This document shows, piece by piece, positions 23,725 to 31,700 of a stretch of DNA of 35,274 nt. Source of the stretch: Thiovulum sp. ES. GTDB lineage: Bacteria; Campylobacterota; Campylobacteria; Campylobacterales; Thiovulaceae. The stretch covers positions 1-35,274 of the forward strand of contig AKKQ01000015.1 in assembly GCA_000276965.1 (NCBI GenBank), given 5' to 3'. Every line of letters starts with the position of its first letter. Positions within the stretch are counted from its first letter, which is position 1. Position numbers and translations under genes: made by a program. The notes beneath the pieces were generated by a model, which ran no database searches, had not been told where the DNA came from, and was given only the letters and a program-made list of their open reading frames with translations.

Positions 23725-25058
23725 TGAGATTAGCATTATTAACAATTTTCTTTTCAGCACTTCTTTTTTCAGCTGAAAATAAGAGCGATCTTGAATTAGC
23801 TTATGAACAAGAGTTTGCATTTCTTGAATTGCAAAAACAGGAATTACAAAAAAGATTAAAGCAGATTAGAAAGAAAAATGCGGGAATGCTTTGGAGTGCA
23901 GAGCGAGAAGTTAAAAAACTTCAAGATATTTATGTTGGTCGGCAAGAGGAGGCTGAAAATATCTCAAACACTGCTCAAAGATTAATACTAGAAACTGAAG
24001 AGTTGAGTTTTAACAAAGATATTCTTGGAAACACAATTATGCAATCCGAGAATACTCTCCAACAATATAATCCAGATTTCTCAAATGATTCAACTCATCC
24101 TGAATCTTCCCAGTTGAAAAAAGCTTTTATTTTAGGACAAAAAACAATTCTTGATTTGCAATCAATCCGAAAAGAGAAAGGGTCTTTTTTTCTTGCTGAT
24201 GGAAAAAGTGTAGATGGAACAATTGTAAAAATTGGAAATATCGCTTCTTACGGAATTACTGGAGAAATTCAGGGAATGCTTGCACCTGCTGGTGGAGATA
24301 GATTAAAAATTTGGAATGCTCCTGCTTCTGAAACTGCAAACAAATTGAACAGTGGCGGACAAATCCCAATTCTTGATATTTTTCTTTACGAATCATTGAT
24401 GAAAGAGATTTCTGAAAGAAAAGAGAAAACTCCACTTGAAGTTATTAATAGTGGTGGTTTAATTGGTTGGGTTATTGTTGGACTTGGTATTTTTGCACTT
24501 TTCCTTGTGCTTCTTCGTGCATTGTTCCTGCAAAGTGCAAGTGGAAATACAGATAAACTCTATTCTCAAATAAAAGATGATGTTGAAAATGGTCGAATTA
24601 AAGATGCTCTTGAAACAAGTCATAATAGTAGAACTTCAATTGCAAATGTTATGAATGCGACTCTGCGAAATATTGATCGAGAGCGACAACATCTTGATGA
24701 TATTATTAGTGAGGCAATTCTCCATGAAAGCGGACGACTTGATAAATTCAATATCTTAATTATGGTTATCGCAGCAGTTGCACCACTTCTTGGTCTTCTT
24801 GGAACTGTTACGGGAATGATTACAACTTTCGACCTCATCACAGAATTTGGAACGGGTGATCCAAAAATGCTTTCAGGTGGTATTTCTGAAGCTCTTGTTA
24901 CAACTGAACTTGGTCTAATTGTTGCTATTCCAGGTCTTATTTTTGGAAATCTTCTCTCTGGTTGGGCTGAAACTATCAAAGATAATATGGAGCATGTTGC
25001 TCTTAAAGTTTCAAACAAATATGCTATTTATTTAGAGTCTCGAAACTCTGAAATCTAA
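23724..25058 (+). CDS. long ExbB-family protein with periplasmic coiled-coil extension (TtpC-like)
   Basis: A 444-residue protein. It has a signal peptide (residues 1-17) and a periplasmic coiled-coil region to about 230. Then comes a membrane helix (GGLIGWVIVGLGIFALFLVL) and the MotA/TolQ/ExbB domain: NILIMVIAAVAPLLGLLGTVTGMITTF and the helix ALVTTELGLIVAIPGLIFGN, given here in parts. This extended ExbB form is the TtpC component of Vibrio/Shewanella TonB2 systems, which transmits proton-motive force to TonB together with a short ExbB. Coupled by overlap to the DUF3450 gene and 9 bp from the short exbB. One GACCTCATC word lies at 24831 encoding DLI. Confidence 0.88.
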   Translation: MRLALLTIFFSALLFSAENKSDLELAYEQEFAFLELQKQELQKRLKQIRKKNAGMLWSAEREVKKLQDIYVGRQEEAENISNTAQRLILETEELSFNKDILGNTIMQSENTLQQYNPDFSNDSTHPESSQLKKAFILGQKTILDLQSIRKEKGSFFLADGKSVDGTIVKIGNIASYGITGEIQGMLAPAGGDRLKIWNAPASETANKLNSGGQIPILDIFLYESLMKEISERKEKTPLEVINSGGLIGWVIVGLGIFALFLVLLRALFLQSASGNTDKLYSQIKDDVENGRIKDALETSHNSRTSIANVMNATLRNIDRERQHLDDIISEAILHESGRLDKFNILIMVIAAVAPLLGLLGTVTGMITTFDLITEFGTGDPKMLSGGISEALVTTELGLIVAIPGLIFGNLLSGWAETIKDNMEHVALKVSNKYAIYLESRNSEI

Positions 25059-25067
25059 GAGATTATC

Positions 25068-25691
25068 ATGTTAGAGGCTCTACTCTTTTTCTGGGAGTAT
25101 GCTCAAAATGGTGGGATAATTATTATTATTCTCACACTTTTGACAATCTTCCTTTGGTATGGTCTCGGATTTAGATACCACCTTCTCAAGCGAGGAGATG
25201 GTAGAAATCTCCGACGACTTTTTGAAAAATATCAGTCTGGTAAATTTCAGAATCGACAACCAAAAGGCATTGTTGATCGTGCAATTATTGAAGCCATTCA
25301 AATTAAAAACGAACGAAAAAACAACTTACGAGAACATCTTGATGAAGCTTTCTACAAATATATTATGGAGATGAGGTCTTTTTCTGGATTAGTTCAAATT
25401 ATTGTTATTGTTGCTCCACTTCTTGGACTTCTTGGAACTGTTACGGGAATGATTGAAACTTTTGACTCACTTGCTGATATGGCTCTCTTTTCTCAAAGTG
25501 GTGGTATTGCTGGTGGTATTGCACAGGCTCTTTTTACAACTCAAATGGGTCTCATTGTTTCTGTTCCTGGACTTATCATCGGAAATATGCTTCTTCGTAA
25601 GCAAGAAAAAATCGAAACAGAATTAAATCAAATAAAAGATTTAATAACAAGTTTTGACGAATCATCAAAAATTAACTTAAGCAAGGAATAA
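25068..25691 (+). CDS. exbB: ExbB-type proton channel subunit (short)
   Basis: A 207-residue inner-membrane protein with three membrane segments: IIIIILTLLTIFLWYGLGF near the N terminus, then VQIIVIVAPLLGLLGTVTGM and ALFTTQMGLIVSVPGLIIGN. The latter two are the MotA/TolQ/ExbB channel helices, with the threonine and glycine residues that line the proton path. Length is close to E. coli ExbB (244) though shorter. It should form the pentamer around ExbD that powers TonB. Next to the long ExbB and ExbD in one operon. Confidence 0.93.
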   Translation: MLEALLFFWEYAQNGGIIIIILTLLTIFLWYGLGFRYHLLKRGDGRNLRRLFEKYQSGKFQNRQPKGIVDRAIIEAIQIKNERKNNLREHLDEAFYKYIMEMRSFSGLVQIIVIVAPLLGLLGTVTGMIETFDSLADMALFSQSGGIAGGIAQALFTTQMGLIVSVPGLIIGNMLLRKQEKIETELNQIKDLITSFDESSKINLSKE

Positions 25692-25692
25692 C

Positions 25693-26091
25693 ATGAGATG
25701 TAGAAAGAAAAAGGGTCAAACTGATATTGATATTTCTCCACTTATCGATATGGTTTTTATTCTGCTAATCTTTTTTATGGTTAGCACAACATTCGTTAAA
25801 GATATGAAACTTGACATCAATAGACCAAATGCCTCTAGTTCAAGTTCAGCTTCAACAAAATCTATTCGTGTCTATATTGATAAAAGTGGTGAAGTATATT
25901 TCCAAAATCAACTTGTCAAAATTTGGGTTTTGCAAGGTCGAATTCGAGACTTATTAAAATCAACTGGACAATCGTCTGTTCTTGTCATTACAGATAGCGG
26001 AGTTCGTGCGGACAAACTTGTAGAAGTTGTTGATCAGTGCAAACTTGCTGGTGCTAAAGATGTAGGTGTATCTACTGAAAAAGAGATGTAG
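25693..26091 (+). CDS. exbD: ExbD-type biopolymer transport protein
   Basis: A 132-residue single-helix membrane protein. The proton-carrying aspartate is D19 in ISPLIDMVFILLIFFMVST, the standard ExbD/TolR motif. The periplasmic domain (about 55-132) has the KSIRVYIDKSGEVYFQNQ strand pair typical of the family and ends ...STEKEM. Length is normal. It starts one base after the exbB stop and ends three bases before tonB. Confidence 0.94.
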   Translation: MRCRKKKGQTDIDISPLIDMVFILLIFFMVSTTFVKDMKLDINRPNASSSSSASTKSIRVYIDKSGEVYFQNQLVKIWVLQGRIRDLLKSTGQSSVLVITDSGVRADKLVEVVDQCKLAGAKDVGVSTEKEM

Positions 26092-26094
26092 TCC

Positions 26095-26739
26095 ATGGAA
26101 GAGTTAGCAAAAAAAGCTAGATTTAAAGCTATCTTTTGGATGTTTGGAGGATTTGCTTTTATTGTTTCAACAATCTTTTTTATGAATGCAAATAATTTGC
26201 CAAAACTTCCTGAAAAGAAAGAAAAAAAGATAGCATTTGAAGCAAAAAAGACTCCACCAAAACAGAAGAAAAAACCGAAACCTAAACCGAAGCCGAAGCC
26301 AAAACCGAAACCAAAATCAGCACCAAAACCTGCAATGCCAAATTTAGGTTCTTCGATTTCTGGAGTCTCATTTGGAATGGGAAGTTTTGGAATTGATAGC
26401 GGAATTGGAAATGTTGGTGATAATGTTCTTGGAGACATGAAAGATGTTGTTATGACGGGAGACTCGGTAGATGTTCCACCAGAAGCAACAGAGAGGTCTC
26501 CATTAGAATATCCACCAAAAGCAAGAGCAAGAGGAATCGAAGGTTATGTTCTTGTAAATATTCTAATAAATGAGGCTGGTTCAATCGAAAAAGTTAAAGT
26601 TTTAGAATCTGATCCCGCAGGAACTTTTGATGATGTCGCAGTCGCAAATATAAAAACTTGGCGGTTTTCTCCTGCAATGTATAAAGGAAAAGCTGTCAAA
26701 GTTTGGGCAAAACAGAAAATCAAATTTGCTCTAAAATAG
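26095..26739 (+). CDS. tonB: TonB energy-transducing protein
   Basis: A 214-residue protein with one N-terminal membrane anchor (FKAIFWMFGGFAFIVSTIFF), a rigid periplasmic stalk of Lys-Pro dipeptides (residues about 55-80, seven or more KP units), a Gly/Ser-rich linker, and the TonB C-terminal domain from about 130. The latter shows SPLEYPPKARARGIEGYVLV, NEAGSIEKVKVLESDP and WRFSPAMYKGKAVKVW. It spans the periplasm and opens TonB-dependent outer-membrane receptors. No receptor gene is present in the window. It is the last gene of the operon, followed by a terminator. Confidence 0.94.
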   Translation: MEELAKKARFKAIFWMFGGFAFIVSTIFFMNANNLPKLPEKKEKKIAFEAKKTPPKQKKKPKPKPKPKPKPKPKSAPKPAMPNLGSSISGVSFGMGSFGIDSGIGNVGDNVLGDMKDVVMTGDSVDVPPEATERSPLEYPPKARARGIEGYVLVNILINEAGSIEKVKVLESDPAGTFDDVAVANIKTWRFSPAMYKGKAVKVWAKQKIKFALK

Positions 26740-26747
26740 TTTCTCTC

Positions 26748-26770
26748 TTATCGGGTTTTGTACCCGATAA
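26748..26770 (+). terminator. terminator hairpin after tonB
   Basis: TTATCGGG at 26748-26755 pairs perfectly with CCCGATAA at 26763-26770 around TTTTGTA, eight bases past the tonB stop. Confidence 0.7.
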
Positions 26771-26830
26771 TTCAAAAATCAAAAATAAATTCCACTCTCA
26801 AAACAAATTTTTTCCAAAAGTTTTTTGTGT

Positions 26831-26836
26831 TATAGT
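26831..26836 (+). promoter_or_regulatory. candidate -10 box of the aminotransferase gene
   Basis: TATAGT preceded by TGTGT (extended -10 like), 34 bases before the ATG, after a T-rich stretch. Consistent with a Campylobacterota sigma70 promoter. Confidence 0.45.
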
Positions 26837-26869
26837 TTTAAGCAATAGAAAAATAAAGGTTTGCTTTTA

Positions 26870-28039
26870 ATGGCTACATCAAAAAGAGTAGATATTCTTT
26901 CAGAATCTATCACAATGGCTATCACTTCTCTGGCAAGAGATTTAAAAAGAGAGGGTAAAGATGTTCTCGGTTTTTCAGCAGGAGAACCAGACTTTGATAC
27001 TCCGCAAATTATCAAAGATGAAGCAATAAAAGCTTTAAATGAGGGTTTCACAAAATATACAGCAGTTGCGGGAATTCCTGAACTGAAAGATGCAATTGTT
27101 CATAAACTCAAAAGAGACAACAATCTAACTTATTCGCCAGACCAAATTATTATTAGCAATGGTGCGAAACACTCTCTTTTCAATATTTTTCAGGCTGTTT
27201 TAGAAAGTAGCGATGAGGTCATTATTCCTGCTCCATATTGGGTAACTTATCCAGAACTTGTAAAATATTCTGATGGTGTTCCTGTTTATATTGAGACAGA
27301 TGAAAAAACTGATTTTAAAATCTCTGCGGAACAACTCAAAAGTGCAATTACTGAAAAGACAAAAATGTTGATTTTGACAACTCCATCAAACCCGACTGGT
27401 TCTATTTATACAAAATCAGAATTAGAGGAAATCGCTGAAGTTTTAAAAGATACTGAAATTCTTGTGATTGCTGATGAAATGTATGAAAAATTGAGTTACG
27501 ACGGAGATTTTACGGCAGTTGCTTCAATTAGTAGTGATATGTTTGAACGAACTGTAACGATTAACGGACTTTCAAAAAGTGTTGCGATGACTGGATGGAG
27601 AGTTGGATATTTGGCGACTCCGAAAAAAGACCTCATCAGTGCTATGGCAAAACTACAAGGTCAATCAACTTCAAACATCAATTCAATTGCACAAAAAGCT
27701 TCAGTTGTCGCTCTTTCTGATGAGGTCGAACCTGAAATCGAAAAAATGAGAATTGCTTTTGTTGAGAGACGAGATTTTGCTGTTGAAAAAATCAATGCAA
27801 TTGAAGGACTCTCTGTTTATAAACCTGCTGGTGCTTTCTATCTTTTTGTAAATATTTCTGAAGTTGAAAAAGACTCAATGAAATTTTCAAAAGAGCTTTT
27901 AGAAACTGAAGGTGTGGCACTTGTTCCGGGAATTGGTTTTGGTCTTGACGGATATGTAAGAATGAGTTTTGCAACTGATTTGGACACAATCGCTGAAGGA
28001 ATTAAACGAATTGAGAAATTTGTAAAAAATAAAAAATAA
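26870..28039 (+). CDS. aspC: pyridoxal-phosphate aspartate-type aminotransferase
   Basis: A 389-residue class I aminotransferase of the AspB/aminotransferase Ib subgroup. GFSAGEPDFDTP marks the N terminus, NGAKHSLFNIFQA the PLP phosphate site, TPSNPTGSIY and DEMYEKLSYDG the cofactor-contacting N, D and Y, NGLSKSVAMTGWRVGY holds the Schiff-base lysine near residue 233, and VRMSFA the C-terminal substrate-carboxylate arginine. It likely interconverts aspartate and oxaloacetate; related enzymes also use prephenate. ATG at 26870 is preferred, with AAAGG 10 bases upstream, over a TTG three codons earlier. Three GACCTCATC words occur inside (27212, 27629, 27719). Confidence 0.93.
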   Translation: MATSKRVDILSESITMAITSLARDLKREGKDVLGFSAGEPDFDTPQIIKDEAIKALNEGFTKYTAVAGIPELKDAIVHKLKRDNNLTYSPDQIIISNGAKHSLFNIFQAVLESSDEVIIPAPYWVTYPELVKYSDGVPVYIETDEKTDFKISAEQLKSAITEKTKMLILTTPSNPTGSIYTKSELEEIAEVLKDTEILVIADEMYEKLSYDGDFTAVASISSDMFERTVTINGLSKSVAMTGWRVGYLATPKKDLISAMAKLQGQSTSNINSIAQKASVVALSDEVEPEIEKMRIAFVERRDFAVEKINAIEGLSVYKPAGAFYLFVNISEVEKDSMKFSKELLETEGVALVPGIGFGLDGYVRMSFATDLDTIAEGIKRIEKFVKNKK

Positions 28040-28048
28040 ATTCTTTAG

Positions 28049-28068
28049 ATTCCTGCTTTCGCAGGAAT
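28049..28068 (+). terminator. terminator hairpin after the aminotransferase
   Basis: ATTCCTGC at 28049-28056 pairs perfectly with GCAGGAAT at 28061-28068 around a TTTC tetraloop, ten bases past the stop codon. Confidence 0.7.
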
Positions 28069-28099
28069 TGGATACGGGACAATTTTCTGATTACAAGAT

Positions 28100-28341
28100 T
28101 TAGTGAATTGCGGACATTGTCCATTTGAGTTGATTGAATTTATTTCCAATTTCTAAACAGAAATCATTTGCTGATGAGGTCGGTCGCCAAACTCCATTTT
28201 CATCTCGCTTCTGAAAGCCTCTTTTTTCCAAAATCAAATTCACTTCTGCTCCAGAAATTCCCAAAATTTTTCCAAGTTCCGTCGGTAAAAAATATGTTTT
28301 AGCACACGTGCTTAAATTTTCATGTTAGAATCAGAGTTCAT
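28100..28341 (-). pseudogene. relic of a BRO/antirepressor-like gene
   Basis: Read on the minus strand, codons from 28297 to the TAA at 28102-28100 encode a 65-residue segment that matches residues 180-244 of the BRO-like protein at 760 almost position for position (PTELGKILGISGAEVNLILE, then RPTSS and FCLEIGNKFNQLKW). No start codon serves this frame. Just upstream an ATG at 28341 with GGAG before it opens a nine-codon frame (MNSDSNMKI, stop) in a different phase. The simplest reading is an internal deletion that removed the BRO-N domain and left the first codons and the last domain. The 93 bases between it and the HTH stop (28342-28434) hold nothing I recognise. Confidence 0.8.
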
Positions 28342-28434
28342 TTAGGTTTCTCCAATTAAGATTTTCAAATAGAAGTTCCAGTTTCTACTTGATTGGAGGA
28401 ATTATATAGAATATATTCCATTTTTACAAGAACA

Positions 28435-28668
28435 TTAACCTTTTAAAATTGTTAAACTTTTTTTTAGGACACTTAATTCTTCTGCTTGTTTTAATAATTC
28501 AACTGTTTTAAAGAAACTTTTTGGAGGTTTATTTTTGTTGTTTGCCCAATTTGTTATTGATTTTTCACTAACACCAACTTTTTCAGCCAACTCCTTTTGA
28601 GTGATTCCAAGTTCTCGGCAAGTTTTTTTAACTAAATTTTCTTCATTTTTTGCCTCTTTTTTTTCCAA
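28435..28668 (-). CDS. small helix-turn-helix (XRE/Cro-type) regulator, copy 2
   Basis: About 77 residues. The helix-turn-helix is ITQKELAEKVGVSEKSITNW. The first 29 residues match copy 1 at 439 almost exactly and the rest diverges, including the recognition helix. TTG at 28668 is preferred for the same reason as in copy 1: GGAGG stands 5 bases before it, and the ATG at 28680 has no site. Downstream on the same strand is the BRO relic, so the original order HTH then BRO is preserved. The HTH frame is intact, unlike its partner, so it may still be functional. It is divergent from the giant PKD lipoprotein gene with about 95 bp between them and may regulate it. Confidence 0.75.
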   Translation of the reverse strand: MEKKEAKNEENLVKKTCRELGITQKELAEKVGVSEKSITNWANNKNKPPKSFFKTVELLKQAEELSVLKKSLTILKG

Positions 28669-28698
28669 AAAATCCTCCATGCACTTTTTGAAATTTTA
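28582..28698 (-). repeat. inverted repeat copy 2 (HTH leader and 5' half of gene)
   Basis: Reverse-complement counterpart of 409-525, including the -10-like TAAAAT, the identical leader AAAATTTCAAAAAGTGC and the ribosome site. With the BRO tail match (28100-28297 against 1297-1494) it forms two inverted blocks flanking about 27 kb of mostly core genes. Confidence 0.85.
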
Positions 28699-28774
28699 CC
28701 TATTTTAATTTATTAAGAATTTATTGTTATATCTTTTGTTAAAATTATATTTACTTTATAAAAAAAGGAGTCCA

Positions 28775-31700
28775 ATGTATTTTCCAATATTTACATTAAC
28801 GGCTATGCTATTTCTTTCATCCTGTGGTAGTGAAAGTAGTAATTCTTCACAATTAAACAATTCATCCTCTTCAGAAGAAATAACTTCTGAAACGAATTCA
28901 GAAATAACTTCTGGATTAAGTAGAGTTTCTCCATCTTCAATTAATAAAGATTATTGGGGAGAGTGGCAAGAAGTTGGAACAAGAACAACAAAAAGACTTT
29001 ACATAACATCAAAAACAGAACTTGAAAATATGATTATTCATGAAAATGATATTGTTGAAATAGATAATCAGTTCTTCATTCGAACTGGAGTAAATAATGT
29101 TAATTTAGAGGGTAAGGTCTACGGAGAAACAAACTTAAAAACAACCTCATCGATAAGATCTACAAAAGCAACTGGTTTTGTAAATATGGCAAATATTGAA
29201 ATTTATCTTCAAAATATGGAAGATCAAGCAATAAATGTAACAACAGAAACAGATGAAAACGGAACTTTTTCGAACAACACACTTCCTGCTGGTGATTATT
29301 ATTTAGAAGGAACAGATGATGGGAAAATTGTTTTAGAAGCTAATGTAACTCTCTCTTTTAAAGATGAAGATTTGGGGCAATTTAAAATTGTTGGTAGTGA
29401 AAATTCAAATTTTCGAGTTGTTCTTGGTCAAGACACTGAAAATATATATGCAAATGGAGAAATCTACGAAACAACTTTAAGAGTTAGAAACATTGGAACA
29501 AAACCTGGTTATGGTTTAAATTATGATATTGAAGTTCTTGGTGCAAATAGTTTTGAAGTAGAAAATAATATTGGAACAATCTTACCTGGTGCATTCACAG
29601 ATATTAAAATTTCTATGAGTTTTTCACAGCAATACGAGAATGTCAAAGAATATCCAATAACAATTAAGATTAATGATGCAAATGGAAATCAATGGTACGA
29701 AGAGGTTGTTTTAAATGTTTATAAAGGTTATTTTACATTTAATTTTCAAGCTCAAAGTTCTTTGTCTGGTGTTTTGATTTATCCAAATGGAAAATCTGAA
29801 GAATTTAATGTTCAAAACAAAACAGATTTAAATCTTCCGTTAATTAGAGAAAATGAGAGTTATGCTTTTGTCTTGACAAATTACGGTGATTTAAATGCGG
29901 AAGCAATTTACGGAATTGGAATAGATACAAGTGTAAATATTTTAGCATTTTCAGATTTTAAAGATACTTCAGCATTTGAACCAAACAATGCTTTAAATAC
30001 TGCTGAAATCCTTGAGGAAAAAAGTCAAATCACTTCTTATTTACATTTTAATGACATTGATTATTGGAAAATTATTACTGAAGAAGATAGTTCTAAAAAT
30101 ATGGAAGAGTTAAATAATTTAGAACCAAATGCTCGATTAAGTAAATCTTGGAATGATGAAAATTTAACTTTAAGTGCAGAAACAAGCACAGACGACGAAG
30201 GAGTTGTAAAATATATTTTTACAAGTTCAGTTGACGGTCTTCTTTATCAAGGAAATTTAAACTCAGTTAGTTCAAATGAGTTATCTGAAACTTCACATGA
30301 AATTAATTTAACTGTTGTTGATAAATGGGGTGAAACTGATACAACATCACAAATTATTGATATTTTTAAAAGAAATACTCCTCCGATTGCTAAATTAAAA
30401 TCAAATTTAAATTCAATTAAAGAGGGAGAAACTGTAACTTTTGACATGTCAGATTCAAGTGATAATGTTGGGATAGAAAAATATATTTTAACAAGTGATC
30501 TTGATGGTGAAATTTACAATGGAACAAATTCAAATTTTTCAACTACGGATTTATCTGCAGGAAATCATACAATTTCTTTAAAAGCTATTGATGAAAAAGG
30601 ATTAGAAAACAGTGAAAAGGTCAGTGTTCAGATTCTTGTAATTGGAGAAAAACCTGTTGCCGTTTTAAGTTTGTGCGATTCTGAAAATGTTGATTATGCT
30701 TTTCAAGAACTTTCTCCAAATATAGAAATTTGTATAACTGGTTCAAATTCAAGAAGTGTTGTTAGTACAATTTCAAAATATGTTTTTGAAAGTTCAATTG
30801 ATGGTGTTTTATCAGAAAATTTAGATTCTTCAGTTTCTAAAAAACTTTCTGCCGGAAATCATGAAATTACACTTTTTGTTACTTCTAAGAATGGATTAAG
30901 TAGTGAAATTGTTTCTATGAATTTAATTGTAAAAACAAGTTCGCCAACAGCAATGATTTCGACTCAAAAAGAGGCTTATGGAAAAAATGAAAATGTTTAT
31001 ATCTCTGGAGAAGATTCTATTGATCCTGATGGAGATATTTCAACTTATACTTTTACAAGTTCAATTGATGGTGAATTATATTCTGGTGAAAATAATTTTG
31101 TAAATAAGATTTTATCTTTTGGAAAACATAAAATAACTCTTGTTGTAGAAGATTCAACTGGAGAAACTGATTCCCTTTCTAAAGAAATTGAAATTAAAAA
31201 CCTGAAACCAACTGCTAATTTGTATGTTTCAAAAACTGAATTTAAGAAAGATGAAGAAATTATCTTAAATGGTTCTAGCTCTTTTGATTCAGATGGAGAG
31301 ATTAAAAAATATATTTTTACAAGTTCTTTAAATGGAACACTTTACACAGGCGAAAGATCCAGTTTCACAGCAACAAGCTTAAAAGCTGGAGAACATGAAA
31401 TTACTTTAACCGTAGAAGATGATAATGGTGAAAAAAATTCTACTGAAACAAAATTTACAATTTTAAATGAACTTCCGAGTGCAACTTTAGATATTGATGG
31501 TAGAAGTTTTTCACAACATGCAAAAGTTCAAATTGATGGTTCAGCTTCAAGTGATTCAGATGGAGAAATTGTTAAATATATTTTTAAGAGTAATCAAGAT
31601 GGAATTATTTACAACGGTTCTCAAAGTATTGTTGAAATATCAACACTTTCTCCAGCTGAACACATAATTGAATTAGAAGTTGTAGATGACAGCGGAGCAT

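Noticed and set aside
26034-26438. Minus-strand Gly/Phe-rich frame opposite tonB
   Set aside because: It is the antisense of the Lys-Pro stalk of TonB and of ExbD; no independent start signal.
409-28698. Inverted HTH+BRO blocks as the ends of one large composite transposon
   Set aside because: The intervening 27 kb is mainly core metabolism and flagellar genes, there are no transposase genes at the blocks, and the homology is coding sequence rather than terminal repeats.
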